DNA of 28,478 nt from an uncultured Oscillospiraceae bacterium (GCA_910585815.1 CAJUFJ010000049.1:1-28478), one strand, 5' to 3'. Numbered from the stretch's first letter, positions 7,665 through 18,144 are shown. Translations and numbers: made by a program. Notes: generated from the sequence alone by a model not told the origin.

Positions 7665-7876
7665 ACTTCAGCAAATCGTTTACCACTGAAACCATTATCA
7701 ATATAATAACGTGAGATTATGATCTTGTTTTGCTTTCCCCATTCTTCGATAATGAGTTTTTGATTTTCTACAGACCCATGAGAATCCCTGTTAAGAACAG
7801 ACAAACGGATATAGCCTACTGTATCTTTGCTGACTGGAACAGTCAATTCAGAATGCTTTCTGCTTTTTCGTGCCAT
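7658..7876 (-). pseudogene. Serine recombinase, 5' fragment cut by the element
   Basis: The 72-codon frame has a good SD (AAGGGAG) before ATG at 7876. It encodes the start of a resolvase-type catalytic domain, with catalytic Ser in VGYIRLSVLNRD and the motif IDNGFSGKRF. Normal members run to 500 or more residues. Here the frame ends right after the GFSG motif, where the element begins. The rest should lie beyond the left end of the inserted element, outside the window. Confidence 0.8.
7660..7676. other. Probable right end of the conjugative element (attachment junction)
   Basis: On the minus strand the resident recombinase reading frame is normal through GFSGKRF and then meets element sequence with an immediate stop. 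The junction must lie just inside 7660-7676. A GA dinucleotide occurs here on the minus strand (GCTGAAG); TnpX/TndX-type recombinases are known to exchange at GA. The exact base cannot be fixed without an empty site or the left end. Confidence 0.45.
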
Positions 7877-7898
7877 AATAGCATCTCCCTTATACGAA

Positions 7899-7926
7899 AA
7901 GGGCTATGGCACAAACCATAGCCCTT
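7899..7926 (-). terminator. 11-bp stem hairpin upstream of the recombinase fragment
   Basis: AAGGGCTATGG (7899-7909) pairs perfectly with CCATAGCCCTT (7916-7926) over a 6-nt loop. It lies 22 nt before the ATG of the truncated recombinase. It may terminate upstream transcription or mark a repeat end; its role is uncertain. Confidence 0.4.
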
Positions 7927-7959
7927 GGGGGATTATATCATGTTCCGTTTTCCACTTCC

Positions 7960-8165
7960 ACGAGGACGGCCTCATTTTCCGCTTCCACGAGCTTAGGCAT
8001 ACCTTCGCCGTTTTATCTCTCCAGAATGGCGACAACGTGAAGACCGTGCAGGGAAACCTGGGCCACGCCACTGCCGCTTTTACTTTGGACGTTTACGGCC
8101 ATGTCAGTGAGAAGCTGAAAGAGGACAGCGCCCAGCGCATGGAAAAGTACATTTCAAACCTGTAA
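7960..8165 (+). pseudogene. Tyrosine recombinase (integrase), C-terminal fragment
   Basis: The frame ends at 8165 and contains FHELRHTFAVL and LGHATAAFTLDVYGHV, which supply the catalytic Arg, the second His and the nucleophile Tyr of the phage-type integrase C-terminus. No N-terminal or central domain precedes it, and similarity starts only near 7985. It is a relic of an older island integrated beside the tRNA-Gln gene, whose 3' end lies about 105 bp away. Confidence 0.8.
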
Positions 8166-8230
8166 AGGGTCAAATTTCGGTGCATAAATCAGCACCGCAA
8201 TTTTTAGACGCATTTTCACGTTCAAAATGA

Positions 8231-8267
8231 AAAAATCCCCTGGAATTTCACAATTCCAGGGGATTTT
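8231..8267 (-). terminator. Bidirectional terminator at the tRNA-Gln 3' end
   Basis: ATCCCCTGGAATT and its exact complement AATTCCAGGGGAT flank a TCAC loop, with A and T runs on both sides. It lies just past the tRNA 3' end on the minus strand and also about 65 nt after the integrase fragment on the plus strand. Confidence 0.8.
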
Positions 8268-8269
8268 TC

Positions 8270-8343
8270 TGGCAGCCGGAGAAGGATTCGAACCCTCACA
8301 AACAGAGTCAGAGTCTGTCGTGCTACCCTTACACAATCCGGCT
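8270..8343 (-). tRNA. tRNA-Gln (anticodon CUG)
   Basis: On the minus strand the acceptor arms AGCCGGA (8343-8337) and TCCGGCT pair, followed by discriminator G and an encoded CCA. The anticodon stem ACAGA/TCTGT holds the loop CTCTGAC with anticodon CTG. The T arm has the GGTTCGAATCC pattern. All three arms fold. Integrase remains beside its 3' end suggest it has served as an attachment site. Confidence 0.95.
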
Positions 8344-8373
8344 ATCGGCCCCGCTCTCGCAGGGACGAATGCT

Positions 8374-8401
8374 ATTATAGCAAATGCTCCGAAAATGTCA
8401 A
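8374..8401 (-). promoter_or_regulatory. Promoter of tRNA-Gln
   Basis: On the minus strand a perfect TTGACA (8401-8396) and TATAAT (8379-8374) are separated by 16 bp. The expected start lies about 25 nt upstream of the mature tRNA 5' end. Both hexamers match consensus, as expected of a strong stable-RNA promoter. Confidence 0.85.
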
Positions 8402-8435
8402 GGGGTATTTTCAACTTTTTTCCGGGAAATAATTT

Positions 8436-9485
8436 TTATCCCTCCAGAAGGAAGAAACGGAAGCGGGTGGTCTGGTCATACCGCTCCCCCGCTTTCAGGG
8501 TGGCGGAGGGAAACCCGGGCTGGTTGGGGGTATCGGGAAAGTGCTGGGTCTCCAGGCAGAAGCCGTGGCGGGAGCTGTAGACGGCTCCTCCCTTCCCCTT
8601 TCGGCCGTTCTCCACAAAGTTAGCGGTGTAGAACTGCATCCCGGGGCTGTTGGTCTCCACCTCCATCCCCACGCCGGTGGCCTGGCTGCACACCCGGGCT
8701 GCCGGACGGAGGGCGCCGGGCTGGCCGTCCACCACAAAATTGTGGTCGTAGCCGTGGCCCCACACCAGCTGCTGGAAGGGCTCGCCGATATGGGCGCCGA
8801 TGGGGGTGGGGACGCGCAGGTCCATAGGGGTGCCCTCCACCGGGTCTACGGTGCCCAGGGGGATGCTGGTCTCGCCGGCCGGGGTGTAGGCGGAGCAGAA
8901 CAGCTGGACCTTGTGGGCCAGCACATCCCCGCTGCCCTGGCCGGACAGGTTGAAATAGCTGTGGTTGGTCAGATTGCAGGGGGTGTCCCGGTCGCTGACC
9001 GCCTCATAATGGATGGACAGGGCGCTCCCCTCCAGCGCATAGGTCACCCTGGCCTGGAGGTGGCCGGGGTAGCCCTCCTCCCCGTCGGGGCTGTCCAGCG
9101 TGAGGACCGCCCGGTCCGCGCCGGCCTCCTCCACCGTCCAGACCCGGTGGGAGTACCCCACATTTCCGCCGTGGAGGTGGTTGGGGCCGTCGTTCCGGGC
9201 CAGAGTATACTCTTTCCCGTTCAGGACAAAGCGACCCCCGGCAATCCGGTTGGCATAGCGGCCCACCACCGCGCCGAAATAGCCGCCGTTTTCCTCGTAC
9301 TCCGCCAGGGTGTCATACCCCAGCACCACATCCACCGCACCATCCCGACCCGGGACAGTGAGGGTGCGCACCGTTGCCCCAAAGGTGATGATTTTGCAGG
9401 AGATTGTCCCATTGTCCAGGGTCAGCTCCCGCACCTCCTCGCCCTTTTTTGTCACGCCGAAGGGCGTTCCAGATACCTTGCTCAT
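8436..9485 (-). CDS. galM: Aldose 1-epimerase (galactose mutarotase)
   Basis: This 349-aa cytoplasmic enzyme interconverts the alpha and beta anomers of galactose or glucose, the first step of the Leloir pathway. It has FGAVVGRYANRIAGGRF, then NHLHGG and TNHSYFNLSG, which carry the two catalytic histidines, and CLETQHFPD, which probably holds the catalytic glutamate. Length is normal for the family. I place the start at 9485 because GAGGAGG lies 9 nt upstream; the ATG at 9503 overlaps that SD. The gene stands alone between tRNA-Gln and glmS, with its own promoter. Confidence 0.93.
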   Translation of the reverse strand: MSKVSGTPFGVTKKGEEVRELTLDNGTISCKIITFGATVRTLTVPGRDGAVDVVLGYDTLAEYEENGGYFGAVVGRYANRIAGGRFVLNGKEYTLARNDGPNHLHGGNVGYSHRVWTVEEAGADRAVLTLDSPDGEEGYPGHLQARVTYALEGSALSIHYEAVSDRDTPCNLTNHSYFNLSGQGSGDVLAHKVQLFCSAYTPAGETSIPLGTVDPVEGTPMDLRVPTPIGAHIGEPFQQLVWGHGYDHNFVVDGQPGALRPAARVCSQATGVGMEVETNSPGMQFYTANFVENGRKGKGGAVYSSRHGFCLETQHFPDTPNQPGFPSATLKAGERYDQTTRFRFFLLEG

Positions 9486-9518
9486 CCTACATGGCCTCCT
9501 CATTCATTTTCTGGAAAC

Positions 9519-9547
9519 AGTATAGCAGATTTTCCCGAAAAAGGCAA
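9519..9547 (-). promoter_or_regulatory. Promoter of galM
   Basis: On the minus strand TTGCCT (9547-9542) and TATACT (9524-9519) are 17 bp apart, about 35 nt before the galM start. It lies back to back with the glmS promoter. Confidence 0.65.
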
Positions 9548-9561
9548 TTTTCAAATTTTTC

Positions 9562-9590
9562 TTTACTTTCCCGGGAGAGGTCCGTATAAT
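9562..9590 (+). promoter_or_regulatory. Promoter of the glmS leader
   Basis: TTTACT (9562-9567) and a perfect TATAAT (9585-9590) are 17 bp apart. Transcription would start near 9597, giving a leader of about 335 nt that contains the ribozyme. Confidence 0.7.
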
Positions 9591-9669
9591 AAACAGGCGT
9601 ATGGGACAATGCGGATGCCGCATAGAGTACCATACATCGCAGTGAGAAAGGAGGCCATGGGGAACACCC

Positions 9670-9835
9670 ATCAGAAGCGCCAGCGCCTGCTTCGGCAGGA
9701 CGACGAGGTGAGGGGAGGATCGAACCTTCGGCGGATGCCCCTCCGCGCCGGCTCCGGGCGCGTACACAGTCCACAAATATGCGGGCGACCGCAAAACAAA
9801 GGGGCTGTGACCGGGGAACGAGGTCAAATGGCTGC
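9670..9835 (+). ncRNA. glmS: glmS ribozyme/riboswitch
   Basis: The leader contains the signature blocks of the glmS ribozyme in order: AGCGCC at the cleavage site (expected cut between A9676 and G9677), GACGAGGTG, ATCGAACCTTCGGCGGATG with CCCCTCC, and downstream AAAACAAAGGGGCTGTGACC. By established mechanism, glucosamine-6-phosphate is the cofactor for self-cleavage. The cut 5' end makes the glmS mRNA unstable, so the product of GlmS lowers its own synthesis. The 3' limit is approximate. Confidence 0.92.
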
Positions 9836-9872
9836 GAGTTTGTCCTCCTATTTTATCCCTGCCGCAATCACA

Positions 9873-9893
9873 ATCCCCGCCGCTGGCGGGGAT
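9873..9893 (+). other. Stable hairpin between ribozyme and glmS
   Basis: ATCCCCGCC and GGCGGGGAT form a 9-bp stem with a 3-nt loop. It lies between the ribozyme core and the glmS SD and has no T-run, so it is probably a leader structure or mRNA stabiliser rather than a terminator. Confidence 0.5.
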
Positions 9894-9930
9894 GTCCGAA
9901 CGCGCGGCGGGACAAGGAGGAAAATTAAAT

Positions 9931-11766
9931 ATGTGCGGAATTGTAGGCTACATCGGAGGGGAACAGGCCGCCCCCATTCTGCTGGAAGGACTGTCCCGGC
10001 TGGAATACCGGGGGTACGACTCCGCTGGGGTGGCGGTGTTCGACGCTCAGGCGGGCACCCTGGCCGTCCACAAGGCCAAGGGACGGCTTCAGGTGCTGTC
10101 TGACCAGCTCCACGGCGGGGCGGACCTGGACAGCACCGTGGGCGTGGGCCACACCCGCTGGGCCACCCACGGGGCTCCCAGCGACGTCAACTCCCACCCC
10201 CAGGTGAGCCGCAGCGGACGGATTGCCGTGGTCCACAACGGCATCATCGAGAATTACGCCGAGTTGAAGGCCTTTCTCATGGCCCAGGGGGTCCCCTTCA
10301 CCTCGGAGACCGACACCGAGGTGGTGGCCCAGCTTATTGAGTACTTCTATGAGGGGGACATCCTGGCCGCCGTGGGCCGGGTGCTCCGCCGCATCCAAGG
10401 GGCCTACGCCCTGGGCATCCTGTGCGCCGACTGCCCCGGCCAGCTTGTGGCCGTCCGCAAGGACAGCCCCCTCATTCTGGGCTACGGCGAGGGGTGCCAC
10501 TTCATCGCCAGCGACGTCACCGCCATCCTGCGGTACACCAGAAGGGTTGGCTACATGGAGGACGGGGAACTGGCCGTCCTCACCCAGGAGGGCATCCAGT
10601 GCTACAACCACCTGATGCAGCCCATTGAGAAGGAGATCACCACCATCGACTGGGAGATCGACGCCGCCGAGAAGGGCGGGTATGAGCACTTCATGTTCAA
10701 GGAGATCATGGAGCAGCCCGAGGCCCTGCGCCGGTGCCTCTCCCCCCGCATCCGGGACGGGGAGGCGATTTTTGAGGACTTTTCCCTCAGCGAGAACTAC
10801 CTCAAAGCCCTGCGCCGCATCTATATCGTGGCCTGCGGCTCCAGCTACCACGTGGGGATGGTGGGCAAGTACCACCTGGAGCGCCTCACCCGCATCCCGG
10901 TGGAGGTGGCCCTGGGCTCCGAGTTCCGGTACATGGACCCCATTGTGGACGAACACACTCTGGTAATTGTCATCAGCCAGTCGGGGGAAACGCTGGACAC
11001 CATGGCCGCCCTGCGGGAGGCCCGGCGGCTAGGGGGACATATCCTGTCCATCGTCAACGTGGTGGGCTCCTCCATCGCCCGGGAGTCGGACCAGGTGCTG
11101 TACACCTGGGCGGGGCCGGAGATCGCCGTGGCCACTACCAAGGCCTACACCACCCAGCTGGCCCTGCTCTCCCTGCTGGCCCTGTGGCTGGCCCGGAGGC
11201 TGGATACTGTCTCTGACGGGGAGTACCGGGCCGCTCTGGCCGCCTTTCAGGAGCTGCCCGGCAAAATGGAGGAGGTGCTGTCCTGCCGGGACGACATTCA
11301 GTATTTCGCCTCTCAGTACTTTAATCACAATTCCATCTTCTTTATCGGCCGCAACCTGGATTACGCCCTGGGACTGGAGGGCTCGCTGAAGCTGAAGGAA
11401 ATTTCCTACATCCACTCGGAGGCCTACGCCTCCGGGGAGCTGAAGCACGGCACCATCAGCCTCATTGAGGACGGCACCCTGGTGGTGGCGCTGAGCACCT
11501 ACAGCAGGCTCTTTGCCAAGGCCATGAGCAATGTGGTGGAGGTAAAGGCCCGGGGGGCCGACGTGCTGGCCCTCACCGTTGCGCCTCACCGTGCGGAGAT
11601 GGCCCGCACCGCCGACGGGGTCATGACCATCCCGGACGTCCATGAACTTCTTCTCCCCTGCCTGGGGGTGGTCCCTCTCCAGCTCTTTGCCTACTACGTG
11701 GCCCTGATGCGGGGCTGCGACATCGACAAACCCCGGAATCTGGCAAAGAGTGTAACGGTGGAGTAA
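9931..11766 (+). CDS. glmS: Glutamine--fructose-6-phosphate aminotransferase (isomerizing)
   Basis: This 611-aa enzyme makes glucosamine-6-phosphate from fructose-6-phosphate and glutamine, the entry to peptidoglycan and amino-sugar synthesis. It starts MCGIVGYIGG with the N-terminal nucleophile Cys2, followed by the class II glutaminase domain (about 1-225; RWATHG, NHNGIIENY-type motif) and two SIS sugar-isomerase domains (SQSGETLDT near 350; ELKHGTISLIEDG near 500). It ends in the conserved DKPRNLAKSVTVE. ATG at 9931 has AAGGAGG about 10 nt upstream. The length is typical. It is controlled by the upstream ribozyme. Confidence 0.97.
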   Translation: MCGIVGYIGGEQAAPILLEGLSRLEYRGYDSAGVAVFDAQAGTLAVHKAKGRLQVLSDQLHGGADLDSTVGVGHTRWATHGAPSDVNSHPQVSRSGRIAVVHNGIIENYAELKAFLMAQGVPFTSETDTEVVAQLIEYFYEGDILAAVGRVLRRIQGAYALGILCADCPGQLVAVRKDSPLILGYGEGCHFIASDVTAILRYTRRVGYMEDGELAVLTQEGIQCYNHLMQPIEKEITTIDWEIDAAEKGGYEHFMFKEIMEQPEALRRCLSPRIRDGEAIFEDFSLSENYLKALRRIYIVACGSSYHVGMVGKYHLERLTRIPVEVALGSEFRYMDPIVDEHTLVIVISQSGETLDTMAALREARRLGGHILSIVNVVGSSIARESDQVLYTWAGPEIAVATTKAYTTQLALLSLLALWLARRLDTVSDGEYRAALAAFQELPGKMEEVLSCRDDIQYFASQYFNHNSIFFIGRNLDYALGLEGSLKLKEISYIHSEAYASGELKHGTISLIEDGTLVVALSTYSRLFAKAMSNVVEVKARGADVLALTVAPHRAEMARTADGVMTIPDVHELLLPCLGVVPLQLFAYYVALMRGCDIDKPRNLAKSVTVE

Positions 11767-11796
11767 TAAGCTATGGACCCCCCGTCCCCCGCAGTA

Positions 11797-11829
11797 AAAA
11801 GCCTTCCACCCTCCGGGGGGAAGGCTTTT
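11797..11829 (+). terminator. Terminator of glmS
   Basis: AAAAGCCTTCC (11797-11807) pairs with GGAAGGCTTTT (11819-11829). It begins 30 nt after the glmS stop and works by sequence on either strand. Confidence 0.85.
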
Positions 11830-11866
11830 GGCGCATTCCTTCACAGGGTGCTTTTTTGACACGGCT

Positions 11867-11896
11867 GACAGCGGGCTCACGCCCGCTGTCTTTTTT
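11867..11896 (+). terminator. Second strong terminator between glmS and the 52-aa gene
   Basis: GACAGCGGGC and GCCCGCTGTC form a 10-bp stem around TCAC, followed by six T on the plus strand. On the minus strand it lies immediately after the stop of the 52-aa gene. Confidence 0.8.
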
Positions 11897-12053
11897 ATTC
11901 CACCGCTTCACAGATTACCCGGAAAACGCTCCCGTCCCCTGTGGTTACGGTAAACAGGTCCTTCCGGTCCTCAGCTCTGATGTCGGAGATGTCCAGCTCG
12001 TCGCTCTCGTTCAATAGGTCAAATATCTGGTCCTTGAAATAGTTTAGGTCCAT
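11895..12053 (-). CDS. 52-aa protein of unknown function, divergent from XRE gene
   Basis: The acidic 52-aa frame opens at ATG 12053 with a moderate SD (AAAGGA) and reads MDLNYFKDQIFDLLN, then an Asp/Glu-rich centre, then a beta-rich end (LFTVTTGDGSVFRV). I do not recognise it. A well-formed promoter (TTGCAG, 17 bp, TATAAT) precedes it. It shares a short intergenic region with a divergently transcribed XRE regulator, which may control it. Confidence 0.65.
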   Translation of the reverse strand: MDLNYFKDQIFDLLNESDELDISDIRAEDRKDLFTVTTGDGSVFRVICEAVE

Positions 12054-12078
12054 GATTCACATTCCTTTCATCTATATT

Positions 12079-12127
12079 GTGCGCACACGCACATTACTAT
12101 TATAAGCCACTACCGGTTAAACTGCAA
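12079..12127 (-). promoter_or_regulatory. Promoter of the 52-aa gene with a dyad near the start site
   Basis: On the minus strand TTGCAG (12127-12122) and TATAAT (12104-12099) are 17 bp apart. A dyad GTGCG-CACA-CGCAC covers 12079-12092, at the expected transcription start. That is a natural repressor site, possibly for the adjacent XRE protein. Confidence 0.6.
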
Positions 12128-12147
12128 GAGGAAAGGTAGTGGCACGG

Positions 12148-12363
12148 ATGATAAAATATGACCGGTTGTGGGCTACCATGAAGAAAAAACGGATTAGTCA
12201 ATACAAGCTGATAAAAGACTACGGAGTTGACACCGCTCAACTGCACAGATTGCGGAAGAATATGGTCATCAAGACCGTCACCATTGACAACCTCTGTCGC
12301 ATTTTAGACTGCGATGTAGAGGATATCATGGAATACGTCCCGGACGATCCGGAAACAAAATGA
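12148..12363 (+). CDS. XRE/Cro-type helix-turn-helix regulator
   Basis: This 71-aa protein is nearly all one HTH domain. MIKYDRLWATMKKKRISQYKL, then the turn and recognition helix DTAQLHRLRKNMVI, then TVTIDNLCRILDCDVEDIM are typical of the small clostridial Cro/CI-like family. ATG at 12148 has AGGAAAGG 11 nt upstream; GTG at 12139 is only 2 nt from that SD. A strong terminator follows directly. Confidence 0.85.
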   Translation: MIKYDRLWATMKKKRISQYKLIKDYGVDTAQLHRLRKNMVIKTVTIDNLCRILDCDVEDIMEYVPDDPETK

Positions 12364-12395
12364 GAGTATCTCCCACCCGGGGAGATACTCTTTTT
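12364..12395 (+). terminator. Terminator of the XRE gene
   Basis: GAGTATCTCCC (12364-12374) pairs with GGGAGATACTC (12380-12390), then TTTTT. It touches the stop codons of both the XRE gene and the convergent DUF4363 gene. Confidence 0.9.
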
Positions 12396-12774
12396 ACAGC
12401 ACGTTGACTATGGTAGCCTGTTCCATCTCGGCCAGCAGCTCCAGCTGCGCCATCAGGTCGGCGTTGGCGGCGTTGTACTGGTCGGGCTCCTGGAGCCGGA
12501 GGTACTCCAGCACAGTGCGGAAGGCCCGCAGCACCTGGTCGGTGTCGCTGTGGCGCATCAGGGTATGAAGGTAAAAGTGGTGGCTCTGCCAGTCCTCGTA
12601 GACCTGCCGGGTAAGGGCCTCCGCCCTGCCCCAGTTCCCCTGCTCGGTCAGGTGCTGGGCCCGGCTCAGCTCCTCCCGCATCCCCCCGGTCAGCCGCTGG
12701 GCGTACCAGGCGTTAGTCAGGCTGGCCCCCAGCAGCGCAATCAGCAGGGCCGCTGCGATATAAAGTCGTTTCAT
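12394..12774 (-). CDS. DUF4363 family protein
   Basis: The 126-aa protein has an N-terminal hydrophobic anchor or signal (YIAAALLIALLGASLTNAW) followed by an amphipathic, mostly helical domain facing outside (EELSRAQHLTEQGNWGRAEALTRQVYEDW). This pattern and its place directly after a DUF421 gene match DUF4363. SD GGAGGG lies before ATG 12774. DUF421/DUF4363 pairs are common in spore-forming clostridia; their role is not firmly established. Confidence 0.8.
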   Translation of the reverse strand: MKRLYIAAALLIALLGASLTNAWYAQRLTGGMREELSRAQHLTEQGNWGRAEALTRQVYEDWQSHHFYLHTLMRHSDTDQVLRAFRTVLEYLRLQEPDQYNAANADLMAQLELLAEMEQATIVNVL

Positions 12775-12795
12775 CCAGATCCCTCCAATTTCTGT

Positions 12796-12872
12796 TGTGG
12801 GGCGGGACGACCCGGCCCGCCACCGTCAACCGGCCTCCGCAGGGCGGCGCGCCGGGGTCGTCGCGCCCTACA
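12796..12872. repeat. Small inverted-repeat element, copy A
   Basis: This 77-bp element has ends TGTGGGGCGGGACGACCC and, in reverse complement, TGTAGGGCGCGACGACCCC. The last 30 or so bases match copy B at 13571-13653 almost exactly (shared GGCGCGCCGGGGTCGTCGCG core). It fills the gap between the DUF421 and DUF4363 genes. It looks like a MITE or REP-type repeat. Confidence 0.7.
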
Positions 12873-12881
12873 CACGTCTCG

Positions 12882-13556
12882 TCATCCGTCCTTCTCCGCG
12901 AAATACACCGCGTCTGACTCGTCCACCAGCAGCAGGAACACCTTGGACAGGTCCCTGCATCCCCGCTGGCTCAGCTGCCTGTCCAGCCAGGGGCGGTCGT
13001 GGCCCAGGGCCTTCAGGTTGCGCTCCAGCAGTTTGCCGTCGCTCACCACCACCCGGGGCAGGCCGCCCTCCTCCACGCTCACCTTCATGTCCCGGGCGGT
13101 GGGAGGCTTCTGGTTGGCGTAGGGCAGGACGGACAACTGGCCGTTGGTCTCCAGAATGGCGTATTTCACGGTGGACAGGTCGGTGTACCCCTGGATGCGC
13201 AGCTCCTCCAGCAGCTCGTCCACCGTGAGCCGGTTTTTGGCCATCTCCCGCTGGTCCACCATCCCGTTCCGAATCACCATGCTGGGCCGGCCGCAGAGAA
13301 TCGCCCGAAACCGCACGCTTTTCATGGTGAGCACCGACAAAATCATAGTGACGGACAGCAGCGTCAGAATGGGCACTATCCCGGTAAGCAGTGGAATGCC
13401 ATAGTCCTGCATGGGCACCGAGGCCAGGTCGGCGATGATAAGGGACAGCACCAGCTCCGAGGGCTCCAGCTCCCCCACCTGCCGCTTGCCCATCAGCCGC
13501 ACCCCGGCGATGATGAGGATGTATAGAATGATTGTGCGCAAAAGGCCGGTGAACAT
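12882..13556 (-). CDS. DUF421 (YetF-like) membrane protein
   Basis: This 224-aa protein has three N-terminal membrane segments (about residues 3-20, 36-52 and 57-77) and then the cytoplasmic YetF-like domain with MGKRQVGELEPSELVLSLIIADLAS, GRPSMVIRNG and LRIQGYTDLSTVKYAILETNGQLSV. It is a complete DUF421 protein. GGGAGG lies 9 nt before ATG 13556; the longer frame back to 13913 runs antisense into carA and is rejected. It is co-oriented with the DUF4363 gene. Confidence 0.88.
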   Translation of the reverse strand: MFTGLLRTIILYILIIAGVRLMGKRQVGELEPSELVLSLIIADLASVPMQDYGIPLLTGIVPILTLLSVTMILSVLTMKSVRFRAILCGRPSMVIRNGMVDQREMAKNRLTVDELLEELRIQGYTDLSTVKYAILETNGQLSVLPYANQKPPTARDMKVSVEEGGLPRVVVSDGKLLERNLKALGHDRPWLDRQLSQRGCRDLSKVFLLLVDESDAVYFAEKDG

Positions 13557-13570
13557 GACAGGCACCTCCC

Positions 13571-13653
13571 TGTAGGGGCCGACGACCTCGGCGGCCCGCG
13601 TTTTTAGACCCCGCGTCTCAGAAAGCGGCGCGCCGGGGTCGTCGCGCCCTACA
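13571..13653. repeat. Small inverted-repeat element, copy B
   Basis: This 83-bp element has ends TGTAGGGGCCGACGACCTCG and, in reverse complement, TGTAGGGCGCGACGACCCCG, which are near-perfect terminal inverted repeats. The right arm is nearly identical to copy A. It lies just upstream of the DUF421 gene, so the two copies bracket that gene. Confidence 0.75.
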
Positions 13654-13728
13654 AACAAACTATATCCTTCCCCACGAATTGCCCAAATATCCCCCGAATA
13701 TTTATACAGAAAAAGGGAAAACGCCATC

Positions 13729-13757
13729 TTGCAAAGGGGCGCATTTTTCGATAAAAT
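13729..13757 (+). promoter_or_regulatory. Promoter of carAB
   Basis: TTGCAA (13729-13734) and TAAAAT (13752-13757) are 17 bp apart, giving a leader of about 50 nt before carA. No PyrR-type attenuator or clear terminator is visible in the leader. Confidence 0.65.
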
Positions 13758-13772
13758 AACTTGATTACACAT

Positions 13773-13805
13773 ATGAACAACAGTACTGGAACGGAAAGCG
13801 AGTGA
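13773..13805 (+). CDS. Possible 10-codon upstream ORF in the carA leader
   Basis: ATG at 13773 opens a 10-residue frame (MNNSTGTESE) ending 7 nt before the carA ATG. No SD precedes it, and carA itself has only a weak SD. It could be a leader peptide or chance. Confidence 0.2.
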   Translation: MNNSTGTESE

Positions 13806-13812
13806 ACGAACG

Positions 13813-14894
13813 ATGAAAGCGACCTTGATCCTAGCCAACGGGAGCATCTTCTCGGGCACCAGCATCGGCTCCGCCGAGACCCGGGTGTGCGAGATGGTGT
13901 TCAACACCTCCATGGCCGGCTACCAGGAGATTTTAACCGACCCCTCCTACGCCGGGCAGGGCGTGGTCATGTCCTACCCCCTCATCGGCAACTACGGCGT
14001 AAACAGCGAGGACAACGAGTCCCGCCGGCCCTGGGTGGAGGCCTTTGTGGTCCGCCATCTGTCCCCCCGTGGGAGCAACTTCCGCTGCGAGGGCGACCTG
14101 GGCAACTATCTGAAGGAACACAATATCACCGGCATCCAGGGTGTGGACACCCGGGCGCTTACCAAGATACTCCGCAGCGAGGGGAGCATGAATGGAATGC
14201 TCACCTGTGCGGAGCATTTTAATGTCGCTCAGGTGCTGGAGCAGCTGAAGGCCTATAAGGTGGAGAACACCGTCCCCCTGGTCACCCGGAGCGAGCCCGA
14301 GGTATTCCCCGCCTGCGGCGAGGAGCGTTTCCATGTGGCCATGATGGACTACGGCGTGAAGCAGCACATGATCGAGTGCCTGCGCCGCCGGGGCTGCAAA
14401 GTGACTGCCCTGCCCGCCTCCACCCCTGCCGAGACGGTGCTGTCCGGGGGCTATGACGGCGTGATGCTGTCCAACGGCCCCGGCGACCCGGCGGAGAACA
14501 CCGCCATTATTGAGGAGCTGAAAAAGCTCTACAGCAGCGACATCCCCCTCTTTGGCGTCTGCCTGGGCCACCAGCTGCTGGCTCTGGCCACCGGGGCCAA
14601 AACCGGCCGGCTGGCCTACGGCCACCGGGGGGGCAACCACCCCGTCCGGGACGTGGAGAAGGGCCGGGTGTTCATCACCAGCCAGAACCACGGCTATATG
14701 GTGCTGGCCGATTCGGTGGACCCCGCCGTGGCCGAGGTGAGCCACATCAACGTGAACGACGGCACCTGCGAGGGCCTGCGGTACAAGCGGCCCAATTGCT
14801 TCACCACCCAGTTCCACCCCGAGGCCAACGCCGGCCCCAAGGACACCGAGTATCTGTTCAACCGCTTTATTGATTCCATGGGAGGTGACAAGTA

Positions 14895-14895
<1 letters not shown>
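13813..14895 (+). CDS. carA: Carbamoyl-phosphate synthase small subunit (glutaminase)
   Basis: This 360-aa subunit hydrolyses glutamine and passes ammonia to CarB, making carbamoyl phosphate for arginine and pyrimidine synthesis. The N-terminal CPSase small domain has FNTSMAGYQEILTDPSYAGQ. The C-terminal class I amidotransferase has the nucleophile Cys250 in FGVCLGHQ and His335/Glu337 in QFHPEA. The length is typical. The stop overlaps the carB start (TAATG), and carB's SD (GGAGGTGA) lies inside the carA end, so the two are coupled. Confidence 0.96.
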
Positions 14896-18104
<3,209 letters not shown>

Positions 18105-18108
18105 ACAA

Positions 18109-18136
18109 GTACCCCCCGGCTGGAGCCGGGGGGTAC
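18109..18136 (+). terminator. Hairpin after carB
   Basis: GTACCCCCCGGC and GCCGGGGGGTAC form a perfect 12-bp stem around TGGA, beginning 5 nt after the carB stop. The T-run is weak, but position and stability fit a terminator. Confidence 0.7.
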
Positions 18137-18144
18137 CGCTTTAT

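Noticed and set aside
8541..10103. 520-codon open frame on the plus strand across galM, the glmS leader and glmS
   Set aside because: It is antisense to galM and overlaps the ribozyme and the glmS start; it has no family motif and no SD.
13557..13913. Upstream extension of the DUF421 frame to 13913
   Set aside because: It crosses an inverted-repeat element and runs antisense into carA. The start at 13556 has a good SD and matches the family's N-terminus.
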